Source: Leptolinea sp. UBA5203 (GTDB lineage: Bacteria; Chloroflexota; Anaerolineae; Anaerolineales; Anaerolineaceae). From it: DNA of 47,685 bases. Numbering within the stretch: the first letter of the stretch is position 1; every line of letters begins with the position of its first letter. The notes below the pieces were generated by a model. The model worked only from the letters and a program-made list of their open reading frames with translations. It was not told where the DNA came from and ran no database searches. Position numbers and translations under genes: made by a program. The DNA lies in NCBI GenBank assembly GCA_002412765.1, contig DHVR01000074.1:1-47685 (forward strand), given 5' to 3'. Positions 15,253-23,403 of this stretch are shown here, one piece after another.

Positions 15253-15648
15253 ATGGATCAAAATCAAAATCCTGGCGAAGCAGACGCCAGTTCAACCCAC
15301 GAACCCAATACAGCGCAGGACCCCTCTGCCAAAGGAGCACCCAAAAAGGATTCTCTCAAGGAAGCCTGGAAACAGGTGGAAACCATCGGCATGGCCGTCG
15401 GGGATGCGCTGCAAGGGCGTAACAATGTGGTCATGGTGCGCATCAACGATGACGCCCTGGCTTACCTGGATATGCTCATCGAAGCGGATATCACCAAAAG
15501 CCGATCCGAGAGTGCCGCACATTTGATCAACGAAGGCATAAAAAGCAACCAGGAGTTGTTTGGGCGAATTAAAGAAGTAACCGAAAAAATTGAAAGCTTG
15601 AAAGCCCATTTACGGGAAGTAGTAAAAAACGAAACTTTCGATCAATAA
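15253..15648 (+). CDS. Ribbon-helix-helix-like protein with helical tail (paralog 1)
   Basis: A 131-aa protein with three parts: a polar, disordered, Pro/Ala/Asn-rich N-terminus (1-35); a segment SLKEAWKQVETIGMAVGDALQ; and a ribbon-helix-helix-like core, NVVMVRINDDALAYLDMLIE followed by ADITKSRSESAAHLINEGI (~57-97). A charged coiled-coil tail (100-131) ends it. The VMVRI strand followed by two helices with SRSES at the turn is the pattern of Arc/CopG-type DNA-binding proteins. TTGGAGGT precedes the ATG. Its neighbour is a paralog, and the promoter contains evenly spaced short repeats. A role as a DNA-binding, autoregulated protein is inferred; a phasin-like or structural role is possible. Confidence 0.7.
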   Translation: MDQNQNPGEADASSTHEPNTAQDPSAKGAPKKDSLKEAWKQVETIGMAVGDALQGRNNVVMVRINDDALAYLDMLIEADITKSRSESAAHLINEGIKSNQELFGRIKEVTEKIESLKAHLREVVKNETFDQ

Positions 15649-15684
15649 GCCGCGAAGCGACTATTAAACATGCAGGAGACTCAA

Positions 15685-16029
15685 ATGGAACCAGAGAACA
15701 ACACATCCGATTTTGCAAAAAAAGCAGGGAATTTTATTGAAGAATTCCTTAACCTGAGTATTGATGCCGGGAAAAAGGGGATCGATTACCTTCAAAGTAT
15801 CAATCAGGTTGTGGTGATGAAACTAGATCCCGAAACACTGGCTGTCCTTGACAAAGTTGTTGCAGCCGGGCTGGCTAAGAATCGCGGCGATGCCGTCCAA
15901 AAATTCATGGATTACGGGCTGGAATTCCGCAAGGATATCATTGAGAAGATAAATCTCACCGAAGCAGAAATTTCTCACTTAAAAGAGCAAATTCAAACTA
16001 TAAATACCCAAACCGTGAACAATAGTTAA
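15685..16029 (+). CDS. Ribbon-helix-helix-like protein with helical tail (paralog 2)
   Basis: A 114-aa protein with the same architecture as the preceding gene: short polar N-terminus, FIEEFLNLSIDAGKKGIDYL helix, RHH-like core (VVVMKLDPETLAVLDKVVAA then GLAKNRGDAVQKFMDYGLEF) and a coiled-coil tail. Corresponding core residues (V-V-x-L-D...A...L/GL.K.R.....) align without gaps, so the pair arose by tandem duplication. The ATG at 15685 is preferred because AGGAGA lies 8 bases upstream. It begins 36 bp after its paralog, so they form one operon ending at a strong hairpin. Possibly they form heterodimers; the function is unknown. Confidence 0.7.
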   Translation: MEPENNTSDFAKKAGNFIEEFLNLSIDAGKKGIDYLQSINQVVVMKLDPETLAVLDKVVAAGLAKNRGDAVQKFMDYGLEFRKDIIEKINLTEAEISHLKEQIQTINTQTVNNS

Positions 16030-16065
16030 TCCTACCGGTTTGTGTACCGAGCATCCTAAGCGCCA

Positions 16066-16095
16066 GCAACAGGTATTCTCCGGAATACCTGTTGC
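16066..16095 (+). terminator. Strong hairpin after the RHH gene pair
   Basis: A perfect 13-bp stem (GCAACAGGTATTC and complement) with a 4-base loop. The following ACTTTAAATTC is only moderately T-rich, so it may be a terminator of medium strength or an mRNA stabiliser. Confidence 0.6.
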
Positions 16096-16147
16096 ACTTT
16101 AAATTCACAGCTTCATAGATTTAAAATGTGTTCCTATTTTTGTTTGT

Positions 16148-16153
16148 TATAAT
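16148..16153 (+). promoter_or_regulatory. Consensus -10 of the membrane glycosyltransferase gene
   Basis: A perfect TATAAT 35 bp before the ATG at 16188. It lies inside the upward extension of the reading frame, supporting the ATG over earlier in-frame GTG codons. Confidence 0.55.
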
Positions 16154-16187
16154 TACCGAGAGTTTCTCAACAAATCCGGGAATTCCT

Positions 16188-18029
16188 ATGCATCTAGTAA
16201 AGTCAGTGTTAATTTTTCTTTTTAAATTCCTATCCATTTTGTGTGGTTTAGCATTCATCTATATTTCTATCTTGCCATTTGGTTTGATAAAAAAATGGGG
16301 TGATCATTTTGCCAATGATGGCAATTTTGAGTCTTTACAAATAGGTTTGTTTAATGGGATACGCGGACCTCTGTTTGTTTTTGGTGCATTCGTTTTTTGT
16401 TTTGGATTAGTAATTTGGCTTAAAAACGATCAATTTAATATCTGTTTCATACGACTTGCTAAATGGCTAAAAAGAAATTATAAAGTTTATATGCTTGATA
16501 TGGTGGGGTTTTTTATATCTTTTCGGAAAAATCTTCCCCCAAAAAAAGAGTGGAAATATCTATTCCCAGTGTTATTTTTTGCTACAGCTTATCGCATAGG
16601 CTTGCTTTTTCGCCCACTCGAATACGATGAAGCGTATACTTATGTTGAATTTGCAAGACACTCTTTTTCATACATTATCTCTGAATATTACGTAGTAAAC
16701 AATCACATTTTTCATACCCTACTCGTAAAAATGGCAACCACCTTTCTTGGTGAACAGCCATGGGTAATCCGTTTGCCAGTTTTCCTGGCCGGTTTATTGA
16801 CTATCTTTTTTGCCTATATACTCGCAAAAAAGTTTTTTGGATTCAGGTCTGCGCTATTAACGTCCATTCTTATTTCGTTCACACCAATATTACTGGATAA
16901 ATCAGCTAGCGCACGCGGTTACATGATTATCACAGGTTTGTTTGTTTCATGTTTGCTTTTAGCTTTATATCTTAATCAACACAAGAACTTATTCGGTTGG
17001 TCGATCCTCTCCTTACTAATTGCTTTTGGAGTGTTTACCAACCCAGTCATGCTCTACCCTTTCTGCATCCTATATAGCTGGCTATTTCTGCAAGGTCAGT
17101 TCCAACTTATCTCACCAGAATATCTTAATAGTAAACAATGGCTGCTTTATCTAGCAGGGTCTTCTGGATTGGCCGGCTTACTAAGTGTGGTATTTTATTC
17201 TCAAATTTTCAAGAATTATGGATTCTTGACCGTATTTAGTACAAATCAGGTGGTCGAATCCATTCCACTTTCTCGATTCATTCGGGATCTCCCTACTTTT
17301 TTTCGCGATATCCGTATTGAATGGAAAACAGGCCTATCTTTTTTTATGATATATCTTTTTGGAATTGGTCTTTTATTCTCATTTATTTTCTATAAAAAAT
17401 ATGCAACAAAGAAGAAGATTTCGATTATCTCAACCACGATCCTTGTTTGGATAGTTCTCGTCATGGTTCAACGTCCAACCGTCATTCCCCGAATATGGTT
17501 ATGGCTTATTCCAATAGTTTTATTTGGTGCAGCATCTGGTCTGGTCGGATTTATTGACTTCATAACTCGTCGGCAAAAAAATCAAATCATGGCAAATATC
17601 CTATTTTGTCTTATCACAGCCACTAGTTTTTACTATGCGATTGATTTTGTATTCATAAATCCTTTTCAACGTGAAGATGATACGCCCATCATCATTACTA
17701 GATTTTTAGAATCGACCCTCACCGATCAAGATATTGTTGCAGTATCAATGGACTCAGATGCAAGATTTTGGTATTATTTTAATTTATTTCAAATCCCTCA
17801 GAATACAATCCGAGGAATAAAAATCCGACCATTCGAAACAGTTTATATCATTGTCAACCCAAACCATGCCGAAAATTTTGATAGTGTACTCAGTGAATTC
17901 GGCCCGGATCGTGTTTTTCTTGATCTCAGTACTACAAAAAAAATCTTCCACTATTTAGAGACGGACGTATATTCTATTTCAGCAAATCCAGAAGTAATTA
18001 AGGCCCAATTCGAGGATTTGACCCAATAA
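16188..18029 (+). CDS. GT-C fold membrane glycosyltransferase (PMT/ArnT-like)
   Basis: A 613-aa integral membrane protein with about 11-13 hydrophobic segments over residues 1-490 and a ~120-residue extracytoplasmic C-terminal domain. After the third hydrophobic stretch lies RPLEYDEAYTYVEFARHSF, the acidic first-loop motif (D-E) that marks GT-C transferases using polyprenyl-phosphate sugars, and then RLPVFLAGLLTIFFAYILAK as in the PMT_2/ArnT group. It would transfer a sugar to lipid, protein or surface glycan outside the membrane; donor and acceptor are not deducible. The gene is clearly more AT-rich than its neighbours and has a different codon feel, so horizontal acquisition is plausible. 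It is monocistronic, with a terminator-like hairpin at 18127. Confidence 0.82.
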   Translation: MHLVKSVLIFLFKFLSILCGLAFIYISILPFGLIKKWGDHFANDGNFESLQIGLFNGIRGPLFVFGAFVFCFGLVIWLKNDQFNICFIRLAKWLKRNYKVYMLDMVGFFISFRKNLPPKKEWKYLFPVLFFATAYRIGLLFRPLEYDEAYTYVEFARHSFSYIISEYYVVNNHIFHTLLVKMATTFLGEQPWVIRLPVFLAGLLTIFFAYILAKKFFGFRSALLTSILISFTPILLDKSASARGYMIITGLFVSCLLLALYLNQHKNLFGWSILSLLIAFGVFTNPVMLYPFCILYSWLFLQGQFQLISPEYLNSKQWLLYLAGSSGLAGLLSVVFYSQIFKNYGFLTVFSTNQVVESIPLSRFIRDLPTFFRDIRIEWKTGLSFFMIYLFGIGLLFSFIFYKKYATKKKISIISTTILVWIVLVMVQRPTVIPRIWLWLIPIVLFGAASGLVGFIDFITRRQKNQIMANILFCLITATSFYYAIDFVFINPFQREDDTPIIITRFLESTLTDQDIVAVSMDSDARFWYYFNLFQIPQNTIRGIKIRPFETVYIIVNPNHAENFDSVLSEFGPDRVFLDLSTTKKIFHYLETDVYSISANPEVIKAQFEDLTQ

Positions 18030-18126
18030 AACTGAGTTTCACCTGGGACAGCAGCTCTCATTGTTACTTTGACTCAGACATTAAACCTGATCCTTTAGTT
18101 GGAATCTACCCTTTTTTACAAAGATT

Positions 18127-18150
18127 TGCGCAATAGGCGCAGCTTTTTTA
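18127..18150 (+). terminator. Probable terminator after the glycosyltransferase
   Basis: TGCGC and GCGCA pair around AATAG, followed by GCTTTTTTA. The stem is short but the T-run is good. The surrounding 18030-18314 contains no gene. Confidence 0.55.
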
Positions 18151-18278
18151 AAAAGATCATCTTTTCTACTACATACATTTTCAGATTGATGCGAATCCAA
18201 TATAATGACTCAAAATTTATCTCCATAGGATCATCAGGTTTTCCAATTATTTACATGTCAACTTGGAATAAATGAAGG

Positions 18279-18284
18279 TATAAT
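18279..18284 (+). promoter_or_regulatory. -10 element of aspS
   Basis: Perfect TATAAT 30 bp before the aspS ATG. No convincing -35 hexamer was found at the right distance. Confidence 0.5.
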
Positions 18285-18314
18285 ATTAGTTTAATACCGC
18301 CCTTGGAGGTTCCT

Positions 18315-20096
18315 ATGTATAAAACCCATACTTGTGGGGAAGTCAGTACCAAACATATCGGAGAGGAAGTAACCCTGGCAGGTTGGGTCCACCGTTATCG
18401 TGATCACGGCGGGATTTTATTTGCCGATTTGCGGGATCGATTTGGCGTTGTGCAGGTTGTTTTAGACCCTGACCAATTAAAAGATCAATTCAAAATTGCC
18501 GAGCAGATCCGTGCTGAATGGGTTGTTCAGATCGTTGGCGTTGTACGAGCGCGCCCGGCTGGTGCAGAAAATCCCAATATGACGACGGGGTCGATTGAAG
18601 TATCCGCTAAAACATTAAACGTACTTAATCCATCCAAACCCTTACCCTTTACGATCAATACGGATGAAATCGTTGACGAGAACATCCGTTTAAAATACCG
18701 TTATCTCGATATCCGTAAAGAACGCATGTTAAATAACCTGACCATGCGGCATCGCTTTGTCAGTTTTGTACGCCGCTATCTGGATGGACAGGGCTTCCTG
18801 GAAATCGAAACACCGATTTTATTCAAAACCACTCCGGAAGGCGCCCGTGATTATTTGGTCCCCTCCCGGGTTTATCCCGGACAATTTTATGCGTTACCCC
18901 AATCTCCCCAGCAATTAAAACAACTGCTGATGGTGGGCGGCATTGAACGCTATTTCCAGGTGGCCCGTTGTTTCCGCGATGAAGATCAGCGCGGCGACCG
19001 CCAGCCCGAATTCACCCAATTGGACATGGAAATGTCCTTCATCAACCGCGAAGATATCATGGCGTTGGTCGAAGGCATGTTTACCAAATTCGTCCAGGAA
19101 AACTTACCCAAAAAGAAATTGCTCCAGACTCCCTGGCCGCGTTTGACCTACCAGGAAGCCCTGGACACTTACGGCAAGGACAACCCGGATTTACGCTTCG
19201 GTATGCCTCTGGTGGACGTCTTGGATATCGCCACCGACAGCGGTTTCAAAGTCTTTGATGATGCTGCCGCCAATGGCTATCATGTGCGCGGCATCAACGC
19301 CAAAAGCCTGGGCGATTACAGCCGCAAGCAAATTGATGAGCTCAATGCCTTTGCTCAACAACACAACGCCAAGGGTTTGGCTTACCTGGCCATCACCACG
19401 GAAGGCGAGCAGCGTTCCTCCTTTGCCAAACATATGAAGCCCGAAAAATTGGAAGCCCTGTTGACCCGTATGGACGCCCAAAAAGGCGACTTGCTGCTTT
19501 TCGTAGCCGACAAACCCGTCACCACTTATGAAGTCATGGGCCGTTTACGTGTGCATTTAGGGGACATCCTCAACTTACGCGATAATGACGTCCTGGCTTT
19601 CTGCTGGGTCATCGATTTCCCCTATGTTATGTGGAATGAATCTGAAAAACGTTGGGACCCCAGCCATCACCTCTTCACCGCCCCCATGGAAGAAGACTTG
19701 CATATGCTCGAATCCGATCCCGGTAAAGTCCGCGGTCAGCAGTACGACCTGGTGCTGAATAACTACGAAGTCGGCGGCGGATCCATCAGAATCCACAAAC
19801 GTGAGATTCAGGAAAAAGTCTTCAAGCTGATCGGCCTTGACCGTGAAGTTTCCCAGGAACGTTTCGGCCACATGCTGGAAGCCTTTGAGTATGGCACGCC
19901 TCCACATGGCGGTATTGCCCCCGGCATTGATCGTCTGTGTATGCTATTCTGCGACGAAGCCAATATCCGCGACGTGATCGCCTTCCCCAAGAACCAGGGC
20001 GCCCGCGACGTGATGAGTGATGCTCCCAGCCCCGCTTTGGACGAACAATTGGCAGAGCTGCACATCCGCACCGTCATCGAAGAAAAGAAAAGTTAA
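18315..20096 (+). CDS. aspS: Aspartyl-tRNA synthetase
   Basis: A 593-aa class II synthetase that charges tRNA-Asp. It has an N-terminal OB anticodon-binding domain (GWVHRYRDHGGILFADLRDR), the catalytic core with motif 2 (FRDEDQRGDRQPEFTQLDME), the bacterial GAD insertion (~290-420) and motif 3 (GIAPGIDRLCMLF). TTGGAGG precedes the ATG at 18315; the in-frame TTG at 18303 lies within that site. The DHGG in the OB domain, where E. coli has DLGS, matches what I recall of non-discriminating enzymes that also charge tRNA-Asn. If so, the organism would make Asn-tRNA by amidation with GatCAB, but this rests on one motif. The gene stands alone. Confidence 0.95.
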   Translation: MYKTHTCGEVSTKHIGEEVTLAGWVHRYRDHGGILFADLRDRFGVVQVVLDPDQLKDQFKIAEQIRAEWVVQIVGVVRARPAGAENPNMTTGSIEVSAKTLNVLNPSKPLPFTINTDEIVDENIRLKYRYLDIRKERMLNNLTMRHRFVSFVRRYLDGQGFLEIETPILFKTTPEGARDYLVPSRVYPGQFYALPQSPQQLKQLLMVGGIERYFQVARCFRDEDQRGDRQPEFTQLDMEMSFINREDIMALVEGMFTKFVQENLPKKKLLQTPWPRLTYQEALDTYGKDNPDLRFGMPLVDVLDIATDSGFKVFDDAAANGYHVRGINAKSLGDYSRKQIDELNAFAQQHNAKGLAYLAITTEGEQRSSFAKHMKPEKLEALLTRMDAQKGDLLLFVADKPVTTYEVMGRLRVHLGDILNLRDNDVLAFCWVIDFPYVMWNESEKRWDPSHHLFTAPMEEDLHMLESDPGKVRGQQYDLVLNNYEVGGGSIRIHKREIQEKVFKLIGLDREVSQERFGHMLEAFEYGTPPHGGIAPGIDRLCMLFCDEANIRDVIAFPKNQGARDVMSDAPSPALDEQLAELHIRTVIEEKKS

Positions 20097-20111
20097 TTTC
20101 TGTTCACTATC

Positions 20112-20177
20112 AAGGGGCTGTTTAACATGTAGCGGCAATTCATAAATTGCCGCTACATGTTAGGCAGCCCCTTTTCA
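20112..20177 (+). terminator. Terminator after aspS with a REP-like palindrome nested in its loop
   Basis: Outer stem AAGGGGCTG (20112-20120) / CAGCCCCTT (20165-20173), followed by TTC. Nested inside is a perfect 17-bp stem (20124-20140 with 20145-20161, loop CATA) whose core is GTAGCGGCAATT and complement. The GTAG/CTAC foot is that of REP elements. Removal of the REP core would leave an ordinary terminator, so an insertion into an existing terminator is plausible. Confidence 0.65.
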
Positions 20178-20189
20178 ATACATAGGATT

Positions 20190-20217
20190 TTCAGACAAAC
20201 TCTGAATCTGTTACAAT
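20190..20217 (+). promoter_or_regulatory. Promoter and possible Fur-type operator of the fur-like gene
   Basis: A -10 candidate TACAAT (20212-20217) is preceded by the dyad TTCAGA-N5-TCTGAA (20190-20206), covering the expected -35 region. Fur-family genes are often autoregulated through such dyads; the sequence is not a canonical Fur or PerR box. Confidence 0.35.
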
Positions 20218-20252
20218 AAAGGTCTACTCCTGAGCCTCCCCTACGAGCTGCC

Positions 20253-20687
20253 ATGTCCTGTGAAAAAATATTCTTTGACGAGATGAAAAAACGTGGTTAC
20301 CGCATCACCCCCCAGCGGGAGATGGTGCTGGCCATTATGCACAAACTGGAACAACCCTCCACAGTGGAGGACATTTTCTCGCATGTGCAGGACATCAGCA
20401 AAAGTGTGGATATTTCCACCGTCTACCGCACCCTGGAATTGCTGCAAGAATTCAATCTGGTTTCCATCATCGATACTGGCGACCGCCAATCCAAGTTTGT
20501 TCTGGTTGGAGATCACTCGCCTCACCTTCATCTGGTATGTAAATCCTGTGGCAAAATTATGGGCATTCATCTGGAAGACATTCAAGGGCTGGCCGACGAT
20601 CTCGAGAAACAATTGGATTTCAAAATCGATTGGCAGGATGTTTCCTTTCAGGGATTATGCAAAGTTTGCAGACAAAAAGCAGAATGA
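20253..20687 (+). CDS. Fur-family metal-dependent regulator
   Basis: A 144-aa regulator with the Fur winged helix (RGYRITPQREMVLAIMHKL, DISTVYRTLELLQE) and C-terminal dimerisation domain. Two CxxC pairs for a structural zinc are present (Cys96/99 and Cys136/139), plus the regulatory-site region DHSPHLHLVC (His88, 91, 93). The HxHLVC pattern and both CxxC motifs fit Fur, Zur or PerR; which metal or peroxide is sensed cannot be told. The start lacks a strong Shine-Dalgarno but the N-terminus length is normal. It is monocistronic and convergent with the sugar operon, sharing the hairpin at 20698-20721. Confidence 0.9.
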   Translation: MSCEKIFFDEMKKRGYRITPQREMVLAIMHKLEQPSTVEDIFSHVQDISKSVDISTVYRTLELLQEFNLVSIIDTGDRQSKFVLVGDHSPHLHLVCKSCGKIMGIHLEDIQGLADDLEKQLDFKIDWQDVSFQGLCKVCRQKAE

Positions 20688-20697
20688 TCAATTCAAA

Positions 20698-20721
20698 AGC
20701 CGGATGGAATCCCATCCGGCT
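20698..20721. terminator. Bidirectional hairpin between fur-like gene and sugar operon
   Basis: A perfect 10-bp stem (AGCCGGATGG / CCATCCGGCT) with a 4-base loop in the 41-bp convergent gap. On the minus strand it is followed by TTTTG, on the plus strand by ATGTTTATT, so it can serve both transcripts, better the minus one. Confidence 0.65.
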
Positions 20722-20728
20722 ATGTTTA

Positions 20729-21574
20729 TTAACTCAGGCTGGAAAAATTGACCAACTGGATTCCCCGCTTTTGAATCGACTCCATGATTTGAGTGTCACA
20801 CAAAACCGCCAATTCCTCTTCCCGTTTCGCATTGTAAACTGAACCTGTATCAGGATCCATCAAATCCGCATCAGCATGCCCAGGGTGGCACATCAACTCA
20901 ACCGTACCTTTCTGAGGCAAAGAAACCAGAATCTCCAGCAAGGATTCCCTGGTTGCTGTCTCATCATAAAAATCCACCATCAGTTTTTGCGGAGCAGGTA
21001 TCTTGAACGAGAGCTCGGCAAACTTTTTTTCGGCTTCCCCAATCTCCTGCCCGGACGGTCCATCCAACCAAGTCCATAATTCGTTCAATACTTCCCCGCG
21101 TGGAGCACGGATGGGCAGATGGTATTGCTGCGCCAATTCGCAAAACATGGAAAACAGCTCTGCATTCGCATAAGCGATATGATGATGTGCGTCCAAATGA
21201 TCCGGTAAGTGCCCGGTTGCCCAGTTGAAGGCCTCCAACTGCGCCTGCCACTCAGCGCGTATCTGATCCAGGGGGATGCTTCCCCTTCGCGCAAGAAATT
21301 CCTCCAATGACCAGAATCTTCCCTTCGTATCCACTAAATCTGGCAATTTCTCAGGCTTTAGGCTCGGCATGCCAGAGGTCAAGGTCAGGTGTAAACCCAA
21401 TCCCAGGTTTGGGCACTGCATGGCTGCCAGATGCAAATCGGAGACCGCTGTCGGAAAGTTAATCATGCAGGTGGTGGAAGTGACAATCCCGTTCAGATGG
21501 GCTTCGCGAATTCCCCGGGATACACCCGGCGTCCGTCCATAGTCATCTGCATTGACAATCAATTTCAAGCTCAT
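20729..21574 (-). CDS. ChbG/YdjC-family carbohydrate deacetylase
   Basis: A 281-aa cytosolic, metal-dependent deacetylase. The family motifs are all visible: VNADDYGRTPGV (catalytic and metal Asp10/11), GLGLHLTLTSG (His62), DHLDAHHHIAY and ELMCHPGHAD. The characterised member ChbG removes an acetyl group from chitooligosaccharides so that a GH4 enzyme can cleave them. Here a GH4 gene lies in the same operon, which supports an acetylated aminosugar substrate. Only 13 bp separate it from the upstream GH9 gene. It is the last gene of the operon and is followed by a hairpin. Confidence 0.88.
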   Translation of the reverse strand: MSLKLIVNADDYGRTPGVSRGIREAHLNGIVTSTTCMINFPTAVSDLHLAAMQCPNLGLGLHLTLTSGMPSLKPEKLPDLVDTKGRFWSLEEFLARRGSIPLDQIRAEWQAQLEAFNWATGHLPDHLDAHHHIAYANAELFSMFCELAQQYHLPIRAPRGEVLNELWTWLDGPSGQEIGEAEKKFAELSFKIPAPQKLMVDFYDETATRESLLEILVSLPQKGTVELMCHPGHADADLMDPDTGSVYNAKREEELAVLCDTQIMESIQKRGIQLVNFSSLS

Positions 21575-21587
21575 GGGTTCTCCCGGA

Positions 21588-23333
21588 TTATGGCCTGGTC
21601 AACCAGGAAGTTAAGGCAATCCCGATGGCATTCATGGTAATGGTCGGCTCATTGGTCACCCAGTCCTCGGTATCATCATGATAAACCGCGTCTTCTGTCT
21701 GGAAGAGAGCATACTCATCGGCTTCTAGCAGCTCTTCCGGACCATCCTCTTCAAAAACGGATCTGGGGGTTGCCCCTTCGTTCCAAAAGCCGGGCAGGTC
21801 ACTGTGGATAAGATCGGCTATTTGATGATGCGGATTTTTAGTCCAGTTGCTGCCAGCTCCGCTCACCCAACTAACTCCCCAGGGATTAGCGCCCAACACA
21901 TAACCAAGCTGACTTACTGCCATTTGGCGATAGGTTGGCAGCCCTGTCAGGTCTTCATACCACATGGCTTCCAGAGCCAGACTGGCCATCGTCTCTGCGG
22001 AACCCCAATGGAAACCGTCTATGCCCACAGAAAATGGCCTGGTCTGGGAAAGATCATTGGCAAGTTGTAAATCAGCTTTCAGGTGGGTAATGGCATCTTT
22101 CGTAAAGCTGACATCCGTTAAAGCAGCTTTATAATAGGCCGCTGAGCCCATTTCTCCCCAGGAGAAACCGCTGCCTGGTTCCACGGCAGCCAACCACAGG
22201 CTGACGTCCGTCAGGTAGGCTGGCTCGCCTGTGGCTCGGTATAACTCAATAGCTGCCAGAGCCATATCATCCTGCCAGGTTTCTTCGGTATAAAAATCAC
22301 TCGGATTGGAGGGTTGTGCCCCAGGGTTGGCTTTGCCAAAGGCATAGATTTCCCTGGCTGTATCCAGCAATAAGGCAGCTTTATTTACATCATACCATGG
22401 GGTATCCGCCTGATTGTAAAGCTGACTGGCCAGTGCCATACTGGCGGCTGATTTGCCGGCCACGTTAGCTCCCTTGCCAGCTTCACAAGGATACAGCGGC
22501 CGGGGGTTAAGTTGATCATCCTCCGGCATGCGCCAATCGTCGTGGTCGGCTTCATCAGAAACCTGATAAAACAATTGCTTGTTTTCCGCATTCCACAGCT
22601 TGGTCAGCCAATCCAGGCCAATTTCGCCTTCGTCAAGCACTGCCGCCGCCGATGCTGCCTGCGGATTAACTTCCACGGTATGCAGTAACAAATACGTGGC
22701 ATACCCGCTGGTGATGGAGAATTTGATGTAATCCCCTGCATCATGCCAGCCGCCGCTGGCATCCAGGGTTTGTCCATCCTGCCCACCCCCACGAATGAGG
22801 CCGTCTTGTAGATGGCAGGCCGCATGCCCGCTGACGGGTGCGTCCCCACAACGTTGAGCTTGAAAGAACTTCAAGGAAAGCTGCACCAGCGGTGCGTAAA
22901 CATTCGCGGCGATTTCAAAAGGATAGGAGGTTACTTGCCCCAGCTGGAGTTGATATCGTCCAGGCTGCTGAAAATCCGAAAATTGAATTTCAACCAGATG
23001 GGCAAATTCACCGTAGGGACCCTGATCCTTGACCACCGGCACAAAATCAACCTTTTGTTGGGTGGACACTTCCACCAGTTGAATGCTGCCCGGCTGGATG
23101 GATTCATCCGTCAGCAGATAAGCCAGCTTGGGATCCGCCGTCCGGTAACCCACCTGATTAATCCGGAAATAAGCTGCCCCTTTATTAATTCTGCTCTCAG
23201 GCGTTGGGGAATGTTCAGGGCTTGGAGTCATTGGATTTTCCTTTTGTTCGAAAATCTCAGCCTGTGAAGAACAGGAAGGTAATAATAAACTGAGGATCAT
23301 GATCATGACTAAAATCCATTGGATTTTTCTCAC
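21588..23333 (-). CDS. Glycoside hydrolase family 9 lipoprotein (glucanase or exo-glucosaminidase)
   Basis: A 581-aa secreted, membrane-anchored hydrolase. The GTG start at 23333 has AGGTG upstream and gives a lipoprotein signal ending LLPSC; longer frames lack a signal peptide. Residues ~45-135 form the Ig-like N-terminal domain of GH9 enzymes (FRINQVGYRTADPKLAYLL). The catalytic (alpha/alpha)6 barrel shows GGWHDAGDYIKFSI (nucleophile-water Asp pair), YVLGANPWGVSWVSGAG with NPHHQ, and DWVTNEPTITMNA, whose Glu is the acid. GH9 is mostly endo-beta-1,4-glucanase, but a branch next to BadF-type kinases in Vibrio acts on glucosamine oligomers. The operon context makes that alternative attractive. 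Confidence 0.88.
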   Translation of the reverse strand: MRKIQWILVMIMILSLLLPSCSSQAEIFEQKENPMTPSPEHSPTPESRINKGAAYFRINQVGYRTADPKLAYLLTDESIQPGSIQLVEVSTQQKVDFVPVVKDQGPYGEFAHLVEIQFSDFQQPGRYQLQLGQVTSYPFEIAANVYAPLVQLSLKFFQAQRCGDAPVSGHAACHLQDGLIRGGGQDGQTLDASGGWHDAGDYIKFSITSGYATYLLLHTVEVNPQAASAAAVLDEGEIGLDWLTKLWNAENKQLFYQVSDEADHDDWRMPEDDQLNPRPLYPCEAGKGANVAGKSAASMALASQLYNQADTPWYDVNKAALLLDTAREIYAFGKANPGAQPSNPSDFYTEETWQDDMALAAIELYRATGEPAYLTDVSLWLAAVEPGSGFSWGEMGSAAYYKAALTDVSFTKDAITHLKADLQLANDLSQTRPFSVGIDGFHWGSAETMASLALEAMWYEDLTGLPTYRQMAVSQLGYVLGANPWGVSWVSGAGSNWTKNPHHQIADLIHSDLPGFWNEGATPRSVFEEDGPEELLEADEYALFQTEDAVYHDDTEDWVTNEPTITMNAIGIALTSWLTRP

Positions 23334-23403
23334 ATACACCTCACTTTTTTCCAACCAGAATACTATGAAATAAACTTCCGAAAGCAGGATGGATTTCTGC
23401 CAC

